Position numbers and translations under genes: made by a program
Notes under the pieces: generated by a model
Databases searched by the model: none
What the model was told of the DNA's origin: nothing
The model's input: the letters and a program-made list of their open reading frames with translations, nothing else
Part shown: positions 1 to 8,755 of the stretch, one piece after another
Layout: each line of letters opens with the position of its first letter
How positions within the stretch are numbered: position 1 is the first letter of the stretch
Origin: Thermodesulfovibrionia bacterium
GTDB taxonomy: Bacteria; Nitrospirota; Thermodesulfovibrionia; UBA6902; BMS3Bbin08
DNA length: 59,077 bases
Assembly: GCA_030694425.1 (NCBI GenBank)
Contig: JAUXYI010000003.1
Location: forward strand, 1 to 59,077
Reading direction: 5' to 3'

Positions 1-1
1 G

Positions 2-85
2 CTGCAAAAAGAAAACGCCAATCTCAAGGAGGATAGGGAAATCCTAAAAAAAGCGTTGGCCATCTTCTCAAAACACCCCAAATGA
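2..85 (+). CDS. IS3 transposase OrfA, C-terminal 27 residues
   Basis: The frame starting at base 2 reads a coiled, charged stretch ending ILKKALAIFSKHPK and a TGA at 83-85. This is the typical C-terminal leucine-zipper tail of IS3 OrfA (HTH protein that binds the IS ends). The N-terminal HTH lies outside the window. A run of seven A followed by G at 46-53 sits in the right phase for a -1 slip into the orfB frame, which is open from there. Confidence 0.8.
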   Translation: MQKENANLKEDREILKKALAIFSKHPK

Positions 86-945
86 AATACTGGTTTATGG
101 ACCAGTATCGCTCCTGGCATGGGGTGCAGAGGATGTGCCGAGTTATTGGAGCATCAAGGAGCGGGTATTACAGATGGAAGAGACAGCCTCAGAGCAGGAG
201 GCAGAAGGAAAATGAGAAAATACTCATGGAGATAAAAGAATCACATAAAAACAGTCGCAGGGCATATGGGAGTCCGAGGATTACCATGGATATACAGGCA
301 AAAGGAATGAGATGCAGTGAAAACCGTGTAGCCCGCTTAATGAAGGTTCATGGGATTGCAGGCAAGGCAAAAAAGAAGTTCAAGGCGACGACAAATTCAA
401 AGCATAACCTGCCGGTTGCTGAGAATCTCCTGAATCAGAACTTTGTGGCAGAGAAGCCAAACACTGTATGGGCCTCGGATATTACGTATATACCGACCTT
501 GGAAGGCTGGCTGTATTTGGTAGTGATTCTGGACCTCTATTCCCGACAGGTAGTCGGATGGGCCATGAGTGACCGACTGACATCGGGGTTTGTTGTCAAA
601 GCATTATATCAGGCTGTAGGGCGAAGGCGACCAGCTTCGGGATGTATACTTCACTCTGACAGAGGGGTTCAGTATGCAAGCGCTGATTTCCGGGATGTAC
701 TAAAGGCCTATGGCTTTATCCAGAGCATGAGCAGGAAGGGCAATTGTTATGATAACGCAGTTGCGGAGAGCTTTTTTCATACGTTAAAGATAGAGCATGT
801 GTATGATTACCGGTATGAAACACGGACAGAGGCTATACAAAGTGTTTTCGAATATATTGAAATGTTCTATAATCGTCAGAGGAGACATTCAGCCTTGGGA
901 TACCGTTCACCGGTATCATTTGAGCTGGAGACTATGGCAGCCTAA
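82..945 (+). CDS. IS3 transposase OrfB (DDE integrase core)
   Basis: A 287-residue DDE-type transposase. An HTH_21-like N-terminal part (about 1-60) precedes the rve integrase core. Catalytic residues are visible: D133 (WASDITYI), D193 (LHSDRGVQY) and E229 (NAVAESFFH), with the D-35-E spacing of the IS3 family. The C-terminal motif RRHSALGYRSPVSFE is also typical. Its ATG overlaps the orfA stop (ATGA), but the main product is probably an OrfAB fusion made by -1 frameshifting at 46-53. It appears intact and may be active. Confidence 0.93.
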   Translation: MKYWFMDQYRSWHGVQRMCRVIGASRSGYYRWKRQPQSRRQKENEKILMEIKESHKNSRRAYGSPRITMDIQAKGMRCSENRVARLMKVHGIAGKAKKKFKATTNSKHNLPVAENLLNQNFVAEKPNTVWASDITYIPTLEGWLYLVVILDLYSRQVVGWAMSDRLTSGFVVKALYQAVGRRRPASGCILHSDRGVQYASADFRDVLKAYGFIQSMSRKGNCYDNAVAESFFHTLKIEHVYDYRYETRTEAIQSVFEYIEMFYNRQRRHSALGYRSPVSFELETMAA

Positions 946-980
946 CTTAACTGAGTGTCCGAGAAATCGGGGGAAGATCA

Positions 981-1449
981 GAGTTCTTACTTGAAGTTCG
1001 CAAACGAGATTGCGAAGGTCATCGTAACGTGGGCCTTGGTACGACATGTGCAATCGGATAACGTAATGGTGTGCAGCATACCCAAATCTATCTTCTTCTA
1101 TATCTAGCTTGTTTACTGACTCAATAACTTCAAATGCTTGTGGAAGAAGTGTTTGTATTCGTCCAGTGTCTTCTCTATAAAGACAATTCACTCGAACACC
1201 CGCAATGTCAGACATCTGTGCGAAAGGAACATCGTAGTCCTTTCTTTGTACTTTATTGAGAAAACTCTCAATAGTTTTAGTACGATGTGTAATACTAGAA
1301 AATTTAATGCCTTTGCTTTTCAGGAACTTTTCAATAATATAACTGACCTCAGAGCAAAGCGCTTGATATGATGGCAGTAGTTGAAAATATTCCTGTATAA
1401 TTTTACTATGTTCAATCCAAACGTATCTGTTATCGATGGATTTGTTCAT
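981..1449 (-). pseudogene. RelA/SpoT-domain (p)ppGpp synthetase-like gene truncated by the IS3 element
   Basis: About 156 residues of a RelA_SpoT nucleotidyltransferase domain remain. Recognisable pieces are the substrate-binding region (DIAGVRVNCLYREDTGRI), a HHYVI segment matching the usual YRSLHYVI, and CELQVRT matching the conserved E-Q-R-T strand. The frame is cut right after QVRT where the IS begins, so the C-terminal part is lost or lies left of the window. The likely start is ATG at 1449, with AGGTG about 7 bases upstream; GTG at 1458 is an alternative. No HD or TGS domain is seen, so the intact gene was probably a small alarmone synthetase or a toxSAS-type toxin. The family call is fairly safe; the biological role is inferred. 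Confidence 0.75.
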
Positions 1450-1872
1450 TTTAGTCACCTAACTAGTTATTATAGGAACGGATAAGTAAAAATAGCACAA
1501 CTTTGAACGTGTGGTCAATGGAAAAAATGGCTTGACATATTTGATGAATTTTATAACACTTTCTCAGAGACTAATATGCAAAATTGAATGTTAGTCCGTG
1601 CTTCCCGCCACGCAACACAGGTTTTGAAATGCCAACTTTCAAATGAATTTCAGTGTAGCAATTTTGTAGCAGAAAGCATCCGATTTTACATAATATACAG
1701 AAAATATTGGAAAGGATAGAATTTTAATTTATCTTTCTGATTCAATCTCTTAACTAAATATCCAGACCAGAAGCCCACTTAGCAAAAATTGTTTTTAAGC
1801 GGATGGCATTCAAGAGGTCGTCCCGACGAATCGGGATCAGCTCCACCATCCCGCTCAAGTTTTATAGGGATT
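1450..1872. other. Non-coding stretch
   Basis: AT-rich sequence with no credible gene. A short inverted repeat, TCCCGACGAATCGGGA, lies near 1822-1837. Nothing else recognised. Confidence 0.5.
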
Positions 1873-2217
1873 TCATGTTGTTGGGGAAAGTTCACTTAAA
1901 AATTTCTCTAAAAATTGTTTTTCATTATCAGTTAATTCTAAGAATTTTAGTCCTACTTCATAAAAAGGAATTGTGTCATCACCCTGCCTCAGTGCTCCCC
2001 TTATGAATGATCTGACTACCTTGCCTGGCAGCGCTGCCTTTTCTTTGCTGCCTGAAATCATCTCAATTCTATAATTATTGTTAGTATTGAGGCGTTCCGA
2101 GGTTTCCACGCATATTCCGCTAATACTTATATCTTTTATTGTAACTGTGTTTGCAAGAATCAGCCTTCCCTTATACTCAACGCCAGCTTTGAGGCGTTCC
2201 CGTTCCCGTTTTTCCAT
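1873..2217 (-). CDS. Single-domain PilZ protein
   Basis: A 114-residue PilZ domain, the cyclic-di-GMP-binding fold. The arginine-rich N-terminal motif (RERERLKA) and the second motif DISISGICVET, equivalent to (D/N)xSxxG, are both visible. No output domain is attached, so it probably acts as a soluble adaptor. It lies alone, divergent from the SPOR/TPR gene and near a second PilZ protein, consistent with c-di-GMP control of surface or motility functions. The exact partner is unknown. Confidence 0.82.
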   Translation of the reverse strand: MEKRERERLKAGVEYKGRLILANTVTIKDISISGICVETSERLNTNNNYRIEMISGSKEKAALPGKVVRSFIRGALRQGDDTIPFYEVGLKFLELTDNEKQFLEKFLSELSPTT

Positions 2218-2405
2218 TGTATTTCTCCACAGGATAGGTTAATTAAGATTGCATATATTTATTAACTATTATAATAATATAAATAGATTTTTGTAACAAG
2301 TTTTATTTAATATAGTACTTAAACCCAATAAAAAAATGATATAATTTTGTTAATGGAAAATTCTGCCTTATCTAACAATAAACTTTATTAAAAGGAGGCT
2401 TTTAA

Positions 2406-3320
2406 TTGCTAAATATAAATTACAGATTAATAATATATTTTATATTATTCCTTTTTGTATCGTTTACACCTTTAACCTCTTATACAGCACAAACAATTTA
2501 TACAATCCAGACAGGGAGTTTTAGTGATGTTAAACCTGCTCAAAACCAATTTGATTCTATAGTGCAAGGGCTAAATGAGAAACAGCTTGACTATCTCAGG
2601 ATAGAAAAAATTGGAAACTTTTATTCTGTAAGACTTGGTAAATTTGAAGATAATGCTGCGGCAGAGAAATTCCTTGAAGGAGTTAAACCTCATTTTCCTA
2701 CGGCTATCGTAAGGGATGCCTATTTTATCGAGGAAAGAATTGTAAAAATATATAAGCCCTCCTTGCAAGGAAAGCCTAAAGTTGAAGAAAAACCCATATC
2801 AAGCCCGGTGACTGACAAGACAAAACCTCCAGCCGCTGAAAAACCTGTTGAAGCCAAAAAAGCAGAGCCTTTAGAAAAACAGATTAAAATAATATCAGAC
2901 CTGGTTGATAAAAAAGATTTTGAAAAAGCCCTGGAAGTGATAAAAACAGAAATAGCAACTCGGCATGATAGTCCTGAGATTAATGGCTGGTACGGAGCAG
3001 TTCTGCTTAAAATGAATCGCCCGGCTAATGCAATAACGTATTTCCAGAGGGCTGCGGAATTATCCCCGGAGGTATCTGACTACCATAATGGCATTGGATA
3101 CTGTTTATTTTATTTAAACAGGTTTAATGAAGCCATTGGTGAATTCAACAAGGTTTTAACCCTTGACCCTGCACATATTGATGCCCTTACCGGTCTGGGA
3201 GCCACTTACGTAAAAATCGGCAAAAAAGACAACGCTATGGATATTTATAACAAACTTAAAAACATCGACATGGATACAGCTAATAAATTACTTAAAGTAA
3301 TCGAAGGAAAAACATCATAA
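2406..3320 (+). CDS. Exported SPOR-domain and TPR-repeat protein
   Basis: 304 residues. An N-terminal hydrophobic segment (about 8-28) looks like a signal peptide or anchor. A SPOR domain follows (about 32-110; YTIQTGSFSDVKPAQNQ...FYSVRLGKF), the fold that binds glycan strands stripped of peptides at division sites. After a proline/lysine linker, about 140 residues of TPR repeats cover the C-terminus (WYGAVLLKMNRPANAITYF, YCLFYLNRFNEAIGEF). TTG at 2406 is chosen as start because AGGAGG lies about 8 bases upstream. It is convergent with the next gene, with only 9 bases between stops. Probably a periplasmic peptidoglycan-associated scaffold. Confidence 0.82.
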   Translation: MLNINYRLIIYFILFLFVSFTPLTSYTAQTIYTIQTGSFSDVKPAQNQFDSIVQGLNEKQLDYLRIEKIGNFYSVRLGKFEDNAAAEKFLEGVKPHFPTAIVRDAYFIEERIVKIYKPSLQGKPKVEEKPISSPVTDKTKPPAAEKPVEAKKAEPLEKQIKIISDLVDKKDFEKALEVIKTEIATRHDSPEINGWYGAVLLKMNRPANAITYFQRAAELSPEVSDYHNGIGYCLFYLNRFNEAIGEFNKVLTLDPAHIDALTGLGATYVKIGKKDNAMDIYNKLKNIDMDTANKLLKVIEGKTS

Positions 3321-3329
3321 GCTGTGTGG

Positions 3330-5555
3330 TTATCTCTCTTCAGATGCCTTGTTTGACATTTTCCTGAAAAGTTCATTACGAAATGAGGGTAGCTGTAATT
3401 TCTGCTCTGAAGCCTCTCTCAAAAGATTTTTGAAAAGTTCATCACGAAATGGAGGCAGCTGTAATCTTTTTTCTGTAACTGCCTGTATCTGACGTTGAGG
3501 TCCTTTATGGGAACTCTTATATATTACAAATGTAGCCGCAGTCAATATAATTACGATAATTATTACGATCGGCGTATATAACCGAGTTTTCTTTGTCTGC
3601 TTTTCCCCTGCGGTAACAACATAATCAGAAGTTGCCTGAACTGCTGCTAACTCCGGAACCTCTTCTTTAACCTCAACTACCTCATCGATGGTTTCTAACA
3701 CAGGAGCCTCTTCAGAAGGAGTAACCTCTTCCTGTACCGTTTCCCCTATTTGTTCTTCTTCCGGAGATATAGTTTCGCTACTTTCTGCCTGAACGGTTGC
3801 TAACTCTGGAACCTCTTCTTTAACCTCAACTCCCTCATCAATGGTTTCTAACACAGGAGCCTCTTCAGAAGGAGTAACCTCTTCCTGTACCGTTTCCCCT
3901 ATTTGTTCTTCTTCCGGAGATATAGTTTCGCTACTTTCTGCCTGAACTGCTGCTAACTCCGGAAACTCTTCTTTAGCTTTGACTTCCTCTTTTTCCATCT
4001 CATATGCGCGTTCAGGAACTTCCGCTGTCTCCTCTTGTTCTACAGCTTCTATCTCAGAGGTTATTTCGCCTTCGGTACTGCCGGGTTCACTCTCTGTCAT
4101 GGCAGCCTCAACGCTGCTGGGTATTTCGCTCTGTTCCGTCTCCTCAACATAAAAATCTTTTTCATCTTCTCTAACTGTCTCTAACGTCGGCACCTCTTCA
4201 GGAGCAGCAGCCTTCTCTTCTGTCATGTTAGCCATCCTTGAGTCTTTCAAGGAAAGCGATACATTATATTCCACTCTCTTCCCCGGATGAGATAGCGTTT
4301 CATATGCCTCAGTGGTATAGAAAAGAATTTTCATTAATTTCCCCTTTATATCATGGGCTGGGAAATAAAAATGCCTGTCCGGATGAAATTCTTTTGATAA
4401 TTTGTAATATGCCTTTTTAATTCCTTCGCTTGAAGCATCTTTTCCTACTCCTAAAACCTCATAATATCCAAGCGTTCCACATTTTTTATACATTTCTTCT
4501 ATTCTTCCTAAGAATTCATCCGGCGCTTTTTCTTCAGGCTCACCAAAAGTATATTCAATTGGAAGCTTGATAGGTGTCTCATCTTCTCTTTTTATCTTAA
4601 TAAGTCCTGCACTGAGCAGGGCACAGATAGTTTTGAGGGTTTCAAAATTTTTAACAGGAGAAAGCAGCAATATTATTTTTATTGAGTAAAGGCCATTTAT
4701 GTAAGAGAGAATATTTTTGTCAACATCTTCAAGAGTAAGAGCCTGAAAGATGTCCATGGGATTTGGAGAAATATTTAATACATAATCTATTGGCGGGCAC
4801 ATCTGTTTAATGTAAGAGAAATTAGTAATTCTTTTAATGCCGTGATAGATAATATTTGCCACACTAATACGAAGGGTTATTATTTCTTCTTGGGGGATGG
4901 GTTTTTCCTGAAGTTCAAACCTGCCTTCTTCAAGACTAAAGAGGCTTAAAATAATCTCCTCTGTTTGATGGCGCACTGCCTCAAAAAGTTCCTTTGGCGT
5001 CAAACAGCCAAGTTCTACAAGAATCTTCCCTAACCTCTCTCCTGTTTTTGTCAATAAGAGGGATGATTGATTATATTCTTCAAGGGTTATTTTCCCCTCT
5101 TTTACAAGAAGTTCTCCAAGTCGGTCATCTTCATTATTAGAGGTGGCAAATATCATATCTCCATTTTCGATAAAAATTTCTTTGACTGTCGAACCACTTT
5201 TAATATCAAGGATACCTGTTTTAGTGCTTCTCTGAAGGCCGATTAATATGTCAGCAAGTTGGAAATCTTTAAGCGAGCCGTTAAGTTTATCAACTCGCTT
5301 AACGCCTATCTTTACATCACTGCCCGATAATTTTATTACCCATATAATTTCTCCTTTGAACTCTATTTCCGAACCAAGGAATTTTATGTCTACAATGGTA
5401 CCAGATAAAAGCTGCGGGGCATTCTCAATCATTGCACAAGCTCCATCTGCTGAATAATCAATAATTGTACCGCTGCGGATATCTGCGTCCAGTCTTATTT
5501 CACACCTTGATAGGCTTTTATATCTTTTAAAACTTCTTTTTTCTTCGGCAGCCAT
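3330..5555 (-). CDS. PilZ-DUF4388-J-domain membrane protein with acidic repeats
   Basis: A 741-residue multidomain protein. PilZ-like domain at about 5-90 (RSFKRYKSLSR, DYSADGACAMI); DUF4388/PATAN-like region from about 91 to 240 (LNGSLKDFQLADILIGLQ); J-domain at about 363-431 with an intact HPD at 391-393. A very acidic Glu/Pro-rich region (about 435-650) contains a perfect-period 51-residue repeat. One transmembrane helix (PIVIIIVIILTAATFVIY) precedes a short basic tail with two copies of a QLP-FR-ELF motif. A J-domain with HPD should stimulate a DnaK partner; PilZ suggests c-di-GMP input. The combination suggests a membrane-linked signalling or chaperone adaptor. Function is inferred. Confidence 0.8.
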   Translation of the reverse strand: MAAEEKRSFKRYKSLSRCEIRLDADIRSGTIIDYSADGACAMIENAPQLLSGTIVDIKFLGSEIEFKGEIIWVIKLSGSDVKIGVKRVDKLNGSLKDFQLADILIGLQRSTKTGILDIKSGSTVKEIFIENGDMIFATSNNEDDRLGELLVKEGKITLEEYNQSSLLLTKTGERLGKILVELGCLTPKELFEAVRHQTEEIILSLFSLEEGRFELQEKPIPQEEIITLRISVANIIYHGIKRITNFSYIKQMCPPIDYVLNISPNPMDIFQALTLEDVDKNILSYINGLYSIKIILLLSPVKNFETLKTICALLSAGLIKIKREDETPIKLPIEYTFGEPEEKAPDEFLGRIEEMYKKCGTLGYYEVLGVGKDASSEGIKKAYYKLSKEFHPDRHFYFPAHDIKGKLMKILFYTTEAYETLSHPGKRVEYNVSLSLKDSRMANMTEEKAAAPEEVPTLETVREDEKDFYVEETEQSEIPSSVEAAMTESEPGSTEGEITSEIEAVEQEETAEVPERAYEMEKEEVKAKEEFPELAAVQAESSETISPEEEQIGETVQEEVTPSEEAPVLETIDEGVEVKEEVPELATVQAESSETISPEEEQIGETVQEEVTPSEEAPVLETIDEVVEVKEEVPELAAVQATSDYVVTAGEKQTKKTRLYTPIVIIIVIILTAATFVIYKSSHKGPQRQIQAVTEKRLQLPPFRDELFKNLLREASEQKLQLPSFRNELFRKMSNKASEER
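3634..3972 (-). repeat. 153-bp in-frame tandem repeat inside the PilZ/J-domain gene
   Basis: Two nearly identical 153-bp units (3634-3786 and 3787-3939) and the start of a third (3940-about 3972). Each encodes 51 acidic residues such as PELAAVQAESSETISPEEE. The period is a multiple of three, so copy-number change keeps the frame. Confidence 0.92.
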
Positions 5556-5605
5556 TTACTTAATTATACAAATAAATTGTCTTAAATCCAATATTAATAA
5601 TTATC

Positions 5606-5747
5606 TAGTGTACTGTCTCATAAATAAGTTTACACCATTTTGTCATTCCCGCTTGTCGGGAATCCTTCTTGTAAAAGGAGAAAGATTCTGGACAAGCCAG
5701 AATGACACTACTCGAAAATGTAAAGAACCAATTGGGACACTACACTA
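5606..5747. mobile_element. MITE-like nested palindrome, 142 bp
   Basis: The outer ends are imperfect inverted repeats: TAGTGTACTGTCTCATAAAT at the left and, read on the minus strand from the right, TAGTGTAGTGTCCCAATTGG; both run on to GTTTAC/CTTTAC. Inside lies a second inverted repeat, GTCATTCCCGCTTGTCGGGA against GTCATTCTGGCTTGTCCAGA. The whole unit can fold into one long hairpin and has no coding capacity. The source transposase is not in the window. Confidence 0.65.
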
Positions 5748-5858
5748 TCAGTAGAAAGATAAAATTAAAAACTTGACAAAAAAATAATATTTAGTAAAAT
5801 AGCATTAAATATTATCAAATAGTATCAAGACTTATTAAAATAAAGGTCTAACTTTATT

Positions 5859-6101
5859 ATGCCAGTTCTAATTGAAGGAAGGAAATACTACAAAACTAAT
5901 GAGGCATGTAAAAAAGCAGGGGTAAGCAGAGCAACTCTTTTCCGCTGGTTAAAGAACAACATATTTCGGGATGTCGCTCAAAAAGACAGAAGGGGCTGGC
6001 GGCTTTTTACAGAAGAAGACATCGGGCGATTAAAGAAGGAGGTTAACAAAATAAAGATATCACCTTCTCAACCAAGTTTGGATTTTAACAAAAAAACATA
6101 A
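5859..6101 (+). CDS. Small MerR-like HTH DNA-binding protein
   Basis: 80 residues. An N-terminal winged HTH of MerR/excisionase type (YYKTNEACKKAGVSRATLFRW, then a wing RRGWRLFTEEDIGRL) is followed by a short lysine-rich tail. No effector domain is present. It sits alone, 97 bases before the DUF882 gene. Likely a small transcription regulator; the target is unknown. Confidence 0.7.
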   Translation: MPVLIEGRKYYKTNEACKKAGVSRATLFRWLKNNIFRDVAQKDRRGWRLFTEEDIGRLKKEVNKIKISPSQPSLDFNKKT

Positions 6102-6197
6102 GGTTAAAACACTTAAATATAGATGACAATCACAAAAAATAACTGACGAGTACAGGATGTAAACCTGTACTGACTTTTTATATGCAGGAGAAATAAC

Positions 6198-6776
6198 ATG
6201 GATTTTTCTAAAGTAGGTAATAAATCCACTTGTAAACTCAGTCGCCGTCACTTTCTCAAGCTCGGAATTCTTGCTGCCATAGTAGGCGCAGCCCCATTTC
6301 GCTCTTTTGCAGCGATTCGTAACTATTCCCGTCTTGAGAAGTCTCTATCTTTTTACAATATCCATACCGGGGAAAGTCTCAATGCTGTTTATTGGGCCAA
6401 TGGGGACTATCTGCCTGATGTGCTAAATGAGATTAATTACATAATGCGTGACTACCGCTTCAATGAAATTAAACCAATAGATACCCGGCTGCTGGACCTG
6501 CTTTATGACATTCATAGCAACCTCGGAACTCGACAATCCTTTCATATCGTATCAGGTTTTCGCTGCCCTGCCACAAATACTTTCCTCTACAAATATACCA
6601 GCGGCGTAGATAAAAATAGTCTTCACATGTACGGTAAAGCTGTAGATATCCGCCTGCCAGGGCATGAACTCTCCTCACTTTATCAGGTGGCAGCAGGGCA
6701 GAAAGGCGGGGGAGTTGGTTATTATCCAGAGTCTGAATTTGTGCATATAGACGTTGGAAAAGTGCATTACTGGTGA
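6198..6776 (+). CDS. Tat-exported DUF882/YcbK-family M15-like peptidase
   Basis: 192 residues. A twin-arginine signal (SRRHFLKLGILAAIVGAAP) begins around residue 14. The rest is a DUF882 domain of the peptidase M15A fold. Zn-ligand motifs are visible: SLHMYGKAVDI (H-x6-D) and FVHIDVGKVHYW. Family members act as murein endopeptidases in the periplasm. Start ATG 6198 is preceded by AGGAG. Length is normal for the family. Confidence 0.87.
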   Translation: MDFSKVGNKSTCKLSRRHFLKLGILAAIVGAAPFRSFAAIRNYSRLEKSLSFYNIHTGESLNAVYWANGDYLPDVLNEINYIMRDYRFNEIKPIDTRLLDLLYDIHSNLGTRQSFHIVSGFRCPATNTFLYKYTSGVDKNSLHMYGKAVDIRLPGHELSSLYQVAAGQKGGGVGYYPESEFVHIDVGKVHYW

Positions 6777-6789
6777 AGGGGTGGTGTTT

Positions 6790-6861
6790 TTAAGCGAAGG
6801 AGCCTGCCTTTAATTACAAGGCTTAATGCCTGAGCGGAGAAATTTTGTGATAGTGTTAGGC
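6790..6861 (-). repeat. attC-like remnant downstream of the AbiE module
   Basis: Read on the minus strand it runs GCCTAAC (6861-6855), then CCGCTCAGGCATTAAGCC. It closely resembles 9371-9440 and the 3' half of the true attC at 57081 (TTCAGGCGTTAGAC). It lacks a good stem and has ATTAAGC instead of GTTRRRY, so it is at best a decayed attC. Confidence 0.4.
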
Positions 6862-6873
6862 AAACTCACACGG

Positions 6874-7731
6874 TCACACCTCATTAATCCCCAGTTGTAA
6901 TTTTTCGAGTTGCATCAATATGTAATCAAATTTCTCTTCAATTGCGTGTGTGCCTCGTAGCATGTCTGAAACCAACCTGTATTGCGACTGTTCCCCTGTT
7001 TCACCATCTAATATGTTCCTGACTATCCTCAAGGTATCGGGATCAGATATTCTTGCCATGTCACGGCCAAGTAGTCTAATACCTGCCAGCCTGGTATCAA
7101 AATTCTCTTCTTGTAGCAATTCCTGCTCTTTTTCGTACAGTCGATCAATATTACCAGCTTCCTCATACTTATGCATAACAAGCAATAAATCCTCAGCATC
7201 TTTTTTCCGCTCAGGATATTTCTCTTTCCATGAGATAATTTTCATAAGTGCCAATCCCGCCAGAGTAGGCAGTTTGATATCGATATCAGGATTAGAGTTT
7301 AGTCTGACTGTAATTGAGGATTCATAAGCCTCCTTAAAACCCACCATGCTCATGAAGATTTCATGTTCCGGCGGCCAACTTATCCTTCTTTTTTCATCAG
7401 TAATGAGGCCAAAGGGAACGATATCAACAAGGACAGTATTAAAGCGAAGTCTCTGAGGTTCTGCAGTAAAAGAGAATTTTCCTGTTGCTATGAGTGATTC
7501 TTTTAATTGTCTGAATTGTTCCCAAGTTGCAACTTCTACACCTAAATCTATGTCTGTAGTCATCCTGTGGGTCTCTATGCCATAACAATGTTTGAGAATG
7601 AAGTCTCTTGCTGAAGCGCCAACAACAAAAAACGAGATTTCCAAAGAGTCTGTAACAGCCTTTACAATCAAAAGGGCTTCTACTATTTTTTGTTCAATCT
7701 TCTCTGATAAGTCGAATAATATTTTGCTCAT
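6874..7731 (-). CDS. AbiEii-like nucleotidyltransferase, putative toxin of a type IV TA pair
   Basis: 285 residues with a polymerase-beta-type nucleotidyltransferase core near the N-terminus: FVVGASARDF (GS/GA motif) and TDIDLGV (DxD metal site). A helical C-terminal part follows. In the AbiE family the nucleotidyltransferase is the toxin and its activity is blocked through the AbiEi partner. Its start lies inside the end of the upstream gene (38-base overlap), showing translational coupling. It is followed by an attC-like remnant. Family assignment is by motif and partner; the target RNA is unknown. Confidence 0.75.
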   Translation of the reverse strand: MSKILFDLSEKIEQKIVEALLIVKAVTDSLEISFFVVGASARDFILKHCYGIETHRMTTDIDLGVEVATWEQFRQLKESLIATGKFSFTAEPQRLRFNTVLVDIVPFGLITDEKRRISWPPEHEIFMSMVGFKEAYESSITVRLNSNPDIDIKLPTLAGLALMKIISWKEKYPERKKDAEDLLLVMHKYEEAGNIDRLYEKEQELLQEENFDTRLAGIRLLGRDMARISDPDTLRIVRNILDGETGEQSQYRLVSDMLRGTHAIEEKFDYILMQLEKLQLGINEV

Positions 7732-8734
7732 AGATTATTTTCGCTATTTCTATGTTTCTCTGGTTTCCTGTTGCAATGAGATCTGCATAAACGAGGATGG
7801 GATGTACCAGATCCGCATATTGCAACGTCTCAACAGGCTTCCAGAATCTTTCAAGCACTTCAACATCTCCGGCAGGATCTTTCCTGAGTCTGTTCTCAAG
7901 TAACAGTTGGTTGATCTGCTGCGCCGTTGTATAAATCGTTATCAACTCGGGTTTCAGATATTGTGTGAGCCTTGCTGCAGCCACTTCTCCACCCCACTGC
8001 GCTTTTAATGGGTCCAGTTTTTTCTGTTGCCACCAGCCATATTCACCTCTGTAGCGCCCAAGCATCTGCTTCGGCCTTAACTGCTCTGGATATGCAGTTA
8101 CCCAGCGCTGTAATAAGTTTTCTTTATGTATCAGCTTTTGTCCTTGTTTCCCCATGTCCAGAAGAAAACCCAGTTCTTTTAATTCTTTCATTATCCAGGC
8201 AACAGTTCCAAGTGCCACATCTGTCTCAGCAGCAATTTCCCTATAGGTCTTATTTTCTAAGCCAGGATTGCATAAAAAGGCATAAATCATTCTAAGCCCT
8301 GTAGGCTTAAATGCTCTCTTGAGAGGCGCTTTTCTAATTGCCTCCGGAGGTCTATTCCCTTTTATAAAGATGTACAGCGGCGGCTGATTGAAAAATGCAT
8401 TACCTGCTGTATCAATAAATTCTACGCCATCCTGCCTTAACTGTTCCGCCATATATGTATTTACATATTTTGTGATTAATAGGAGTGGATAGGTCAGTTT
8501 CTCTTTGTGCAGGAGCAATAAGAGCTTGTTGGCTTTCGTAACCGTAGTTTTAACTTCAGCATAGTAATGGAGCTCTTTGCCTTGAATTACCATTCGCAAG
8601 AGCATATCTGGCCGTTTAAATCCTGGTAACGGCTGAATTGCCTCAGCCTCGACCTGTACCGGAACAATCTTTCTTAATGCCTCAAAGGCAAGTTGAAAGA
8701 TTTCCTGTTCAATATTTTTGTTGAGCACATTCAT
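7694..8734 (-). CDS. AbiEi-family antitoxin/regulator (type IV TA)
   Basis: 346 residues. The N-terminal part resembles a nuclease-fold region (GFKRPDMLLRM...YYAEVKTT). A winged HTH follows (NKTYREIAAETDVALGTVAWIMKELKELGFL, about 183-213). The C-terminal region with RRGEYGWW-like and PVETLQ motifs fits AbiEi_3-type antitoxins. It overlaps the toxin gene and is preceded by a set of GTTCAT/ATGAAC palindromes, the expected arrangement for an autoregulating antitoxin. The N-terminal nuclease-like portion is longer than in minimal AbiEi proteins. Confidence 0.75.
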   Translation of the reverse strand: MNVLNKNIEQEIFQLAFEALRKIVPVQVEAEAIQPLPGFKRPDMLLRMVIQGKELHYYAEVKTTVTKANKLLLLLHKEKLTYPLLLITKYVNTYMAEQLRQDGVEFIDTAGNAFFNQPPLYIFIKGNRPPEAIRKAPLKRAFKPTGLRMIYAFLCNPGLENKTYREIAAETDVALGTVAWIMKELKELGFLLDMGKQGQKLIHKENLLQRWVTAYPEQLRPKQMLGRYRGEYGWWQQKKLDPLKAQWGGEVAAARLTQYLKPELITIYTTAQQINQLLLENRLRKDPAGDVEVLERFWKPVETLQYADLVHPILVYADLIATGNQRNIEIAKIIYEQNIIRLIRED

Positions 8735-8755
8735 ATGCGTTCACCTTTTTATAAA

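Larger units (their letters stand above)
1..980 (+). mobile_element. IS3-family insertion sequence, right part (left end outside window)
   Basis: Contains the end of orfA, a complete orfB transposase and, after the orfB stop, an IS3-type right terminal repeat. Read on the minus strand from 980, the end starts TGATCTTCCCCCGATTTCTC, the usual TG...CA form of IS3 ends. Immediately outside, at 981, a RelA/SpoT-like reading frame starts abruptly in the middle of a conserved motif, which fixes the boundary. The left inverted repeat and any target duplication lie beyond base 1. Confidence 0.88.

Noticed and set aside
1532-1557. TTGACA and TATAAC near 1532-1557 as a promoter
   Set aside because: Spacing is only 14 bases and no gene follows on the plus strand.
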